Below, piece by piece: positions 1-8,900 of a stretch of 20,950 nt of DNA (positions within the stretch are counted from its first letter, which is position 1; each line of letters starts with the position of its first letter). The stretch spans positions 21,703 to 42,652 of the forward strand of contig NW_014577692.1 of the NCBI RefSeq assembly GCF_000485595.1, in the 5' to 3' direction. The translations under genes and the position numbers were made by a program. The notes beneath the pieces are model-generated. The model worked only from the letters and a program-made list of their open reading frames with translations, made no database searches and was not told the origin of the DNA. Source of the stretch: Priapulus caudatus (lineage: Eukaryota; Priapulida; Priapulimorpha; Priapulimorphida; Priapulidae).

Positions 1-165
1 TCATGTTCATGACTGGTGGGGTGGATGGGTGGAGGCTTCATGTTCATGACTGGTGGGGTGGATGGGTGGAGGCTACATGTTGATGACTGGTGGGTGGGGT
101 GGATGGGTGGAGGCTACATGTTCATGACTGGTGGGGTGGATGCGTGGAGGCTACATGTTGATGTG
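1..165. repeat. 37-bp minisatellite, about 4 copies
   Basis: Tandem copies of a unit beginning catgttcatgactggtgggg and ending gggtggaggct. One copy has a 4-base insertion. The array starts at or before the window edge and decays into the GTGCAC-rich sequence that follows. Confidence 0.9.
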
Positions 166-770
166 GGGGGTGCATACTCGTCTGGTGCACCCTGGTACTA
201 TATATGTGTTGGTGCACCGATTCACAGTACGAACCTGTGCACCAGTGGAGTATATACTATAGTGAGCTGGTGTACCATGTATGAATGGTGAAAAAGTACA
301 CTGTGTGCACTGGTTAGTGGTATACGATAAATAGTGCACGGATACACCATACGTGAATGGTGGGTGCATCAGTGCTCTGTAGCTGACTGGTGAATCGATG
401 TAATATTCATGATTTCGTGTTGGTACGCCACATTTGGTATGTGCATCAGTGCCATCGTATGGGATTAGTGCCGTGGTATACTATATAAGAATGGCACGGC
501 AATGCGCTACAGGCGTGGGTGTTTGTATACAGATGGGTTGTCGACAGCCGTGAATATAAAATGATTTAATAAATAGACGTTAAGCTGATTTTGTAGGTCA
601 CACAACCCATTTGCATATGGTTCGACGCGAGTGTGTATCCGTTAGCATGTTAATTAGGAAAGTTGTAGAAATTCGTATAGCATAGTTAATCATGGTGTCT
701 TTACTGACAGAAATTGCACTTGTAGCGGTAATTTATCTTTGCATAACACAGAGCATCCTGATTGTTGCTA
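166..770. other. No gene seen; degenerate TGCAC-rich repeats in the first half
   Basis: From about 180 to 500 the motif ggtgcac/tggtgcatc and tatac-tatatg stretches recur at irregular spacing, suggesting an old, diverged tandem array. No supported ORF or RNA gene. Nothing is seen from 500 to 770. Confidence 0.5.
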
Positions 771-789
771 ATATATATATATATATATA
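771..789. repeat. (AT)n microsatellite
   Basis: Uninterrupted AT dinucleotide run. Confidence 0.9.
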
Positions 790-889
790 ATGCAAGTCAC
801 ATTTAGTGGCTGGGTGGGGGGGCTTCTCTCCCTATGGCTTTGTTTTTAAACCACTCATTCCCAAGCATGGGGCGTATGTACATCCCGCC

Positions 890-1200
890 TTTTTTTAGCT
901 GAATTCTTTGCAACGGCGCCCTCTGGTGTGTTCGTGTAGACTGCCGCCGTCGCCGCGTTCGCGTTGCCGTGGTCCTCTGATCGCGGCGCGTCGTCGCCAC
1001 TCTAACAGAAATCGTCGACGACGCGTGGCGATTGCCTCGCTCGTGTGGTTATTGCGTCGCTAGTTGATATTAAGCTGTTGCTTGCTTAGATAGAAAGTCG
1101 ATCTGGATTCTCATGCTGTGGCGGCGTCGATGACAGCAGCGTAGGTTTCCCGTGCTCCCTACCGGAGATGGGCGGTTGTAAATGTCTAGGCGTGTGTCGG
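890..1200. promoter_or_regulatory. CpG-rich patch, possible CpG island or promoter
   Basis: A stretch dense in CG dinucleotides (gccgccgtcgccgcgttcgc, tcgcggcgcgtcgtcg, cgtcgacgacgcg) stands out from the AT-rich surroundings. It holds a CTCF-like motif at 916-929. No clear exon starts from it, so a promoter role is only a possibility. Confidence 0.3.
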
Positions 1201-1429
1201 CCATTCTTGGAGACCAGCACACTGAGGAGATGGTGGTTCGAGATTCCGTAGTTGGATTCCTGCCGCGTCTGTTACTAATATATAATTTCGATGTCGAGAT
1301 GAGGGAGGGTGAGCGTAAATTAATTAATTAAATAGCGCCGCGTGTAGGGGGCATCGTGTAACGAAGGCTAGAGTCGTCACTAATACCGCGAGCGTATCCA
1401 TGCAGCCATGAACGTATGTATGACTGTGG

Positions 1430-1641
1430 CATATGTACACTCACTCCATGACATGTACACTCACTCCATGACATATGTACACTGACTCCATGACATATGT
1501 ACACTCACTCCATGACATATGTACACTCACTCCATGACATATGTACAGTGAATCTATGACATATGTACAATGAATCTATAATATATATGTACTGACTCCA
1601 TGACATATGTACAATGTGTACTGCTGACTCCATGACATATG
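1430..1641. repeat. 22-bp tandem repeat, about 9 copies
   Basis: Unit catatgtacactcactccatga. The first six copies are near identical; later copies diverge (gtgaatctatga) and are interrupted by tatata and gtgtactgc. Each unit carries the palindromic words CATATG and TGTACA. Confidence 0.92.
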
Positions 1642-2261
1642 TGTGGCCATGAGCAGAGTATGCATGATGTTCGTGACACAACGTGTAGTATATTGTATGG
1701 ATATGTTTGTTACTAATACTACTGCATGCGAGACATTTGCGTCGATCCTCAGTCGTAAACGATGAGAGCTAGTAATTACGTGTAAGATAACACGTGTTAG
1801 ATTTATAATATATAAATATATATACATACATATATATATATATGTATGTATATATATATGGGATGGCGATAGATTTAGCTTGTGCTGGTCCAAATAGTCT
1901 AGTCAGTTGTCAATGTTGTCCTCGTTTTTACATTTCGTAGGTAGTCGTGCCAGTCTCGCCTGATGTGCGTACGTTGGACAAACTGTCGAGGTGTTACGCT
2001 CGGAAGTAATTAATACCTCTGCGCTCACTGAATGTAACGTCTGCTTAGTTTAACGTTTGTTTGGCAAGATGGTGCCTGTTTTTTCTCGGCATTGTGTTTT
2101 ACGTTAGAACTGCAAGGTATCATATACAGGTAATGTGAAGCAGTCACTCTGCTACGGCGTAGGAAAAGGTTTCTCCTATTTTTCTGAATTGTGTAAAGGT
2201 GTATTTTTGAATTTTGCAGAAAGTTGAATTTGACACCGTTTCCTAAATTGTTTAACAGCTA
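1642..2261. other. No gene seen; one AT-rich palindrome
   Basis: The stretch contains the palindrome at 1816-1857. Otherwise no coding or RNA signal was recognised. Confidence 0.5.
1816..1857. repeat. 42-bp perfect AT palindrome
   Basis: Built from tacataca and tgtatgta arms with TA runs, symmetric about 1836/1837. Probably a microsatellite-derived cruciform-prone sequence. Confidence 0.85.
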
Positions 2262-2480
2262 CTGTGTGCGCGCGCATGTGGTTGGCCATAGTACTCCGAA
2301 ATTATTATTTTTACTACGGTAGAATTAACCACGGTAGAATTAACCACGGTAAAATTATAGCTCAGTTACCCAATCAGAGGCCTTGATACACATAATTTAA
2401 CTGCGGATAAATTGTTTTTACCACGGTAAAAATATTTATTTCTTAGTACGATGGCCAACCACATGCGCACGTGTATGTGC
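2262..2480. mobile_element. MITE-like foldback element, about 220 bp
   Basis: Arms share a perfect 18-bp core (gcgcatgtggttggccat at 2272-2289, its complement at 2451-2468) and imperfect similarity over about 55 bp, ending at actacggta and taccacggta. The interior repeats ggtagaattaaccac. There is no coding capacity and target duplications are unclear. The superfamily is not recognised. Confidence 0.7.
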
Positions 2481-2700
2481 AGACTACCAGATTGTACGTA
2501 GATTCGTTGTCCCGCGTGTGCATGCGTGATGGGCGACAACAGCTGAACGTGTTTCATCAGATGTGTTGTATGAACGCGATGGTAATACTTGGCGTTACGA
2601 ACGCGGGGGTGTAAATTGTTGTAGTCGTCATCGCCATCGTCCGTCATCGTTACTGTTGGAATATGTAGACAAGCACGCCAACCTCAAACGTATCTATCTA

Positions 2701-2874
2701 TTGTTAAACCCCGATTATCCGAACGAGACGGGCAGGAAGTCTTTTGTTCGGATAACTGATTGTTCGGATAACTGATCTCCCCGTATTACCGTTTAATATT
2801 CACGGGACCTTGAGATGTTGTTCGGATAACCCGAAATTCCGATAATTGATGTTCGGATAACCGAGGTTTGACTG
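2701..2874. mobile_element. Pogo/Tigger-like MITE, 174 bp with TA duplication
   Basis: The right end, read inward, is cagtcaaacctcggttatcc followed by gaac; the left end is ttgttaaaccccgattatcc followed by gaac. Each is flanked by TA (2699-2700 and 2875-2876), the Tc1/mariner-pogo target. The interior repeats GTTCGGATAAC. Non-coding and non-autonomous. Confidence 0.8.
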
Positions 2875-2971
2875 TATAGTATGCATACTGGTGTAAGTAG
2901 GCGTGAGTGTAGGGTAGAGAAGTCAGTGTAGCACGCGATAACGCCACTTATACCGCCACCACCATCACATC

Positions 2972-3015
2972 GCAGCAGCAGCAGTAGCAGCAGCAGCAGC
3001 ACAGCAGCAGCACAA

Positions 3016-3054
<39 letters not shown>

Positions 3055-3082
3055 TAGTAGCAGCAGTACCAGTAGCAGCAGT

Positions 3083-3115
<33 letters not shown>
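2972..3115. repeat. Imperfect CAG/GCA trinucleotide repeat
   Basis: About 144 bp of GCA/CAG triplets broken by GTA, CAC, AAC and TACC units that change frame. No supported exon surrounds it. A minus-strand poly-Ala/Cys frame through it is judged a low-complexity artefact. Confidence 0.9.
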
Positions 3116-3116
<1 letters not shown>

Positions 3117-3446
3117 CAGACAGATTTTGTACGAGTCACGACGAAATGCTTCACGTTTTAGGTTCTTGTATCGAGGGATTTTTTTTTAGATATTTACGTA
3201 GGAGTAGTAAGTACGGCGATGTTTAGGTTAGGATCGCAATATTAGGTTGACCGGCTAGGTCAGTTTGGATCGGGTTTTTCGATGTTTGTCTATTTAGGGT
3301 CTCTGCACCACAGCTATCAGGGCGCAGTAGCACCGAGCTAAGAAGCGGGGGAGGGGGGGGGATAGGTCGACTCAGTTTACAGGTTCTTGTATTGATCACT
3401 GATTGCCACGATGAACATATCCATTTGTAACCACGCGCGGGGGGTT
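3116..3446. other. No gene seen
   Basis: Non-coding sequence with a poly-T run near 3180 and a poly-G run near 3347-3361. Confidence 0.5.
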
Positions 3447-3528
3447 CACTAGATACAATAATGTAACCTGACAACAGTAGGGGTACTACCCCCCCTACTC
3501 TTGTTAGGTTACATTATTGTATCTAGTG
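3447..3528. repeat. Near-perfect 82-nt hairpin (foldback)
   Basis: Arms of about 37 bp begin cactagatacaataatgtaa and continue cct, with 23 perfect pairs, then two mismatches, then agtagggg/ccccctact. The loop is only a few bases. An 18-bp perfect palindrome (tgcacacgcgcgtgtgca, 3536-3553) lies just beyond it. Confidence 0.85.
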
Positions 3529-3535
3529 GTTCACG

Positions 3536-3553
3536 TGCACACGCGCGTGTGCA
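3536..3553. repeat. 18-bp perfect palindrome
   Basis: tgcacacgcgcgtgtgca is its own reverse complement. It lies 7 bp beyond the adjacent hairpin. Confidence 0.85.
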
Positions 3554-3852
3554 TCGCGATCTGGGAGAGCTTTGTAACATCTTCGCCGTTGCTGCGACGC
3601 TGACCGCACATACCTCTCACGAGACCGTCACCACCGCTGCCGCCGCCGCGCGTGTAGGTGTTAGGGCTTCATGGTTTCCGAGTCATCCGCAACCATCTCT
3701 GTCACGTTGGACGATGACGATTCGTGTCTGACGTGTGTGTGGGGGGGGGGGCGACTTGTGACGGCGGGAATGCTAAGGATTTTTTGGAGGTGTTTGTAAG
3801 TCGTGTTTGTGCTCGTGCTTGATCCCTCATCAAGGCAAGGGGTTGTATAGAT
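3554..3852. other. No gene seen
   Basis: CpG-containing sequence with a poly-G run near 3740-3750. No supported ORF. Confidence 0.5.
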
Positions 3853-3942
3853 CAATAAGTTATGCCATAGAAAAGTTTTACAGTCTGATGCTGTTCCTAG
3901 AATATCGTCAGATTATTACAATTTCTAGGGCATAATTTATTG
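3853..3942. repeat. 90-nt imperfect hairpin
   Basis: The arms caataagttatgccatagaa and ttctagggcataatttattg pair with few mismatches, and pairing continues inward (tctgatg/cgtcaga) to a small loop. It may be a small foldback element or an RNA hairpin; the strand is unknown. Confidence 0.65.
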
Positions 3943-4109
3943 GTATAGATTGTGGTTTACTGTGAAACAGCACCTCTGTATTCATTTGTGTTCTGTAAAT
4001 TTAAGTTTTTAAAACATTTTAAATCGACGTTTTCGTGCCGGCGAACATGTATGTAAGCGGGAGAGTTGTCACCGACGATAGTGCGTGTAAAAAAGTTTCG
4101 AGGTAGTAG

Positions 4110-4345
4110 CGATTAGTTCTTGAACGCTGTTGCTGTGATGTGCGTACTAGCATGTACACTTGTTGTCTATGTTTGTTCTCACACACAATTCGAGCCACCT
4201 CGTTTGAATTCAATACTACCGCAAAACACCCGATTGGTTATTGAACGACGTTGCCGCGATGTACTTACTACTATACTGCATGCGTATGTTGTGTTTGTTC
4301 TCACACATTGCGAGCCTCGCTACTACCTCAAAACACCTGAAATCA
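4110..4345. repeat. Diverged tandem duplication, period about 122 bp
   Basis: gattagttcttgaacgctgt (4110) recurs as gattggttattgaacgacgt (4232), and similarity continues through gtttgttctcacaca and ctacc-c-aaaacacc. Short frames cross both copies, but there is no sign of selection visible by eye. Confidence 0.75.
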
Positions 4346-5925
4346 CGGTCTGTCTTGTCCGGCTGTCAACCTATGATCAAGATCTTCTTCATTTGTAAAC
4401 GATTACTTTTTGTTATGCAACGATGGCGAGACGGCTTGTCCATCCGAGTCGGATTTGTTTTTCCATCGAGTCTTGAAAGATCGGTGTGTAATCCTCACTC
4501 AAGAAATTCGGTTCTCATGGGTGTCTAGTGACTGTCAGAACTTTTCCTCCGTGGGCTGCACTTAGAATCTGCACCCACATTTAGTTCTAGTCACAGCTGA
4601 AGATATGTTGTGAGGTAATACTGCGGGTGGGTGTGAGAATTGGAAAATGTTTGAAATGTGAGGCTTTCAAAATTGGATGGATGGACGTTTATGAAAAAAA
4701 AAACACCATCGTATATTTTTATCGGTTTATTTTTTACGAGAATTTATCGTGGCTTTTATCCGCGCGTGGTGTGTACTGCTCAATATACCGCTTGCATTAG
4801 ATAGTTGCAAACACAGAGAGAGCATTAATAAGAAAAGCAGTATAGAGTGGAATAATTTGCAGGCGTTATATGACTCGGTTATTTTTAGTCTTATTTCACA
4901 TTGGTTATTTCACATGACCCGTCTCGTCGTCACAGTGTCTAGATGTAGAAAATTGCATTCATTCTTTCAGCGCGTTACCGGCTACAAGTTGTCGCTCGCG
5001 CCGTTGTCTAGGTAATGGCCGGGTCGTGACCTCTCGCGTGGTCGTTCACTTGTCCAGCTGTTAGACCGATTGTAACATGACATATGGCATCTTACGGTTC
5101 CGTGGGGAACCTGAGAGTTACTGTCTCTGTTAGGGGATTGATTGGGAAAAATAAAGCCACACTAGTAACAAGTGAAGTGAACTGGTTTAGTTTCGTGTGG
5201 GAAAATAGTTTTTAATTTCACATCTTACGTTCCATGGTTTACACTAGTTGCATTGCTAGAAATACATATACTACGTCTTCTTCAAATAGGTAAATATTAT
5301 CATTACTACTAAATATATAGTACATCTTACCACCCTAGTTACTGACCAAGAATTAAATAAATTGTTTCAAGCCTGATAGTAAGTGAAGGTTGGCATAATT
5401 TCCTCTTTTCATGATTCGAGCAAACTTCTTACAGATATAAATACAAATTGTTTGAGAAAAATGGAAGATTTATCTTATAACCACTTATATGTAACAAAAT
5501 GGTACATATAGAAAAAAAAACGTTACATAAACGTTACATTATATGTTGACTAGCATATAGTAATATAGGTGTGCTTAAATTGTCATGCATATGTGACCAT
5601 TTTTCCGTCTACCTTTCTTGGAGTTGCATTTCTAAAAAAAACGACTTCTCTACCGCACAGTTAAATCCTGTTTGTTTGTAAAATTATCAGAACTGTATAT
5701 TTGGGGTGCTGGAGCCTATCGTCAGAAGCAATATATATGACTTAACATTAGTCTTAACATTAACTTTTTCTTGTAAACCGCCGACAGAAATGTAACGTGT
5801 TAAGCGAATGAAAAACCCAAGTTTCCTCAACTTTACGAAACAAAATTCTACAAGCCAGGGCCCGGGATAGATGTTGCCTAAAACAAAAAGTTCCGTTTTC
5901 GACGTGTTTTCAATGGTTCATCTTC
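4346..5925. other. No gene seen; 3' flank of the gelsolin gene
   Basis: AT-rich sequence beyond the gelsolin stop codon. On the minus strand it could hold the 3' untranslated region. Candidate poly(A) signals are ATTAAA near 5209-5214 and AATAAA near 4726, both distant. A plus-strand frame at 4749-5015 has no recognisable domain. Confidence 0.5.
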
Positions 5926-5964
5926 CTACTTCTTGGCCAGTTTCCAAAGAGGCACAGCGGTCGA
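5926..5964 (-). CDS. gsn: Gelsolin exon 24: 39-nt terminal exon with stop codon
   Basis: Acceptor cttgcatcatcag is in phase 0 with exon 23. It encodes [12 protein letters not shown] and then TAG at 5926-5928. The short basic, Trp-containing tail fits the C-terminus of a gelsolin without headpiece. The exon was found from splice-site, phase and stop agreement, so it is less certain than the domain exons. No AATAAA was seen close by on the minus strand; an ATTAAA lies near 5209-5214 and an AATAAA near 4726. Confidence 0.65.
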   Translation of the reverse strand, partial: STAVPLWKLAKK

Positions 5965-8900
5965 CTGATGATGCAAGAATGGATATGTTGTAGGGCTAGT
6001 TACCCTCGCAGACATGACAAGACAAGACTTGCTGTTTAATCCTGTGAAAAAAGGAAAAAGTGGTCGGTATCACGTACTGTAACTGAAAGATGCATGTTTT
6101 CCAAAACACTGGAGAGTCGGCTATCGATAAATGCTCTCGTTATTTTTGTTTTGCGATGTTATATGATGGAGTAATCGACCACGTATCATGTAAAGCACAA
6201 TAAAAATTCAAGAATGTTGGAGACGTAACCTTTGCATTAAACACACTTGCTTACGTGCGAGTCGAAACACACCATAAATGCACTAACAACTCATTAGAGA
6301 AACGGTAAAGGGTACATGAGAAAGGATTCACTATGTTGTTATCACCGAGTAGCAGTGATAGAGATGAACTGAGCGAGTGCACTGGAGCAAAGGACTGCAG
6401 CAAAGAGACTGTCGAGTGACTTGACAGCACAGCCGTAAACAGTCTGGCCTAGTGAATTCTGGATTAGGGAGAACTACAGAAGGAATCGTCCTACCTCTCC
6501 CCACATGGAAGCATCCCAGTTCTCGAAGTATCCGGTGAAGGTCTCCGGCTCTGATCCCTGCTTGATCTCGAAGAACACGCACGTGTCCGCCTTACGCGGG
6601 CTCGGCTCCGACTTGAGGTAAGCCTGGTAAATCACAGGGGAAACGTGTTCCATATTTCACGCTACCCACTTACCAGTCCCTCACGCACAGACGGATAGAG
6701 AGGTAGTCTATTTTTTGTTAACATATTCGTCTGGTATTAGGTAGATTTTTCTGAATGTAAATCTACTTAACACACACAAAAATGTAGCTAATTAACAGAT
6801 CTTATCAATCGAGGCTATAACCCTAATTCCGATTAACTTTAATGGAGGATGTTATTACGTATTCTTCATTTTGTTGTCAACAGAATGTGCAAACAATGAA
6901 ATACTCACCATGCCAAGGTCATAAGCAGCCTTTTTCTCCTCATCCAGTGAACCCTTTCCAACCCAGATGTAAATCTATAATTAAGCAGGAGTAACGTTTT
7001 AAACATCATCAGATCCAACTATTAAACTGATTGTGACAATTTTAAATGTCCGTACTATATATGCACACTCTCTAAATGTAAAACATCAAGTATGTAACTG
7101 TGAAAATCGCAAAAGCTAAAGATCTATAACCCAAAACACGTCATTTGATTTATTATAGTTTTGGAAAATTAGTTAAATTAAAATTACTAATAAAAATTTG
7201 TAAGTATGGATATACCTCATCAGATCCACTGTCAAGAATCATAACATCGTCACCATCCAGATCCTACAGGGGGGGAAATAAACAAGTTTAACACAATTAT
7301 ATCACAGTTTTTGCTCTGGAAGATTGATTAACCAGTTATTTTATCTAAATATATTCTACTTAAATGTTGACTGATTTACAGCAGTAGACACTCGGTGGCC
7401 ATTGAAATATAAGAGATGAAACATCTACATATTATGATCTGCCATGTCCATATTGCCATATACATGAATAAATAAAAACGAATACATTTTTTTTATAATG
7501 AAATAGCAATGCATAATACAATATTATATTGGTGCATCGGTGAATAAAAGTATACCATATTATCATATGATATTATGTGCAATTTCTGAGTGTGCACCTA
7601 AAGTGAATATACCCTGTAATTCATGGGATAAGCCTAGGGTAAAAGCAAATCAGTCACATAAATAAATTGACAAGCTTCAGTGAGTCTGTATCCACCACAA
7701 TAAAACCAAACATTATCCCAAGCCAGCATACATTCCACCACCAATGACTAAAGCTTCGTCAATACCTCGCCAGGGACTGCATCATCAGATGGCAAAGCAA
7801 GGTCCTGAAAAGCCGTGGTGATTTTGTTTACTAAGCACTAAGCTTACTACGTAACAGGAAACATCAGACGACCTTCTCTATTTCATTCTCATCCTTGACT
7901 GATTTAAGCATAAATCACAAGATATGGCGCTTCCATGGATCTATGCTCTACATGGCTTCAAACATATATTGCCTGCCACATGGAATATTATTGAAAATGA
8001 CGCTGTTAACATCTCAACATACTCCAGAGAATATGTTGCTTAACATGCGAATTTAGTCGCTATGAATCGTTGTTGAATAGATAGTGCACAACAATGCATT
8101 GAAGTATCTGCCTGTGAGATTCATGCCCATTTAACTGATGATTTGATCCCCAATTTGTTACTTTTTGCTACAATACTGTACCAACCCCGTCTGACGTATT
8201 GGTGTCGATGATGTCATCATTATTACCGGTGTTCGTTATCACTAATTACGTGCTAATTACCTCCTGCACAAAGTCAACTATCTCCTCAACACGCAGGCGG
8301 TTCCTAACGAGAGTGCACTGGAAGAGGCGCGGAGGCAGAGCCGGCGGGTGCGCCTGTAACGTAAGAACGAATGGACGGATAAATACACGATGTTACGCTG
8401 TGCAAGCGGTCCCACTCCCACCTCTGCATTATTAGATCTCCTTTTTACGATGACGCGTGCATACAATACACACATTTTTTAAACAACAAACATTTTTTAC
8501 AATACATTTAATACTACATTTAAGCTTTAACATTAAACATTTAATTTAACATTTAATACTACATTTAACTTTAAACATTAAACATTTAACAGTTAACATT
8601 TAATTTATTTTTTACAATACAGACATCTTTTGAATAAAAACATTGGAGAGTTTCTCACCCAGACGTGCTGCGTCGGATATTCGCCGGGGCCGCCGAGGGC
8701 ATCCCAGAATTCATCTGGCTCTAATCCTTCGTCTACTACCTGCGGTTCGCGGTCGGGCGAAATCATGGGAATGAGGTCTGTCGCCATGTCTAGTTCAACG
8801 TCGTCGGCACCCTGTGTAGCACGAGAATAATCTTAACGTCGAATCGCGAACGCGGAAAGCGTTTTCGTTGAACTCTCAATGCAGCGGAATTTGAAACTCT

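Noticed and set aside
1234-1246. tRNA B-box-like ggttcgagattcc
   Set aside because: The spacing is wrong for a T-arm, and no A box or acceptor stem is found upstream.
2948-3154. Minus-strand poly-Ala/Cys open frame
   Set aside because: It is a translation of the trinucleotide repeat, with no domain and no flanking exon signals.
4749-5015. Plus-strand frame of 88 codons
   Set aside because: No recognisable domain or promoter, and its length is within chance for this composition.
4346-5925. Villin headpiece exon downstream of G6
   Set aside because: None was seen on the minus strand; the short exon with WKLAKK and a stop fits the phase and ends the protein.
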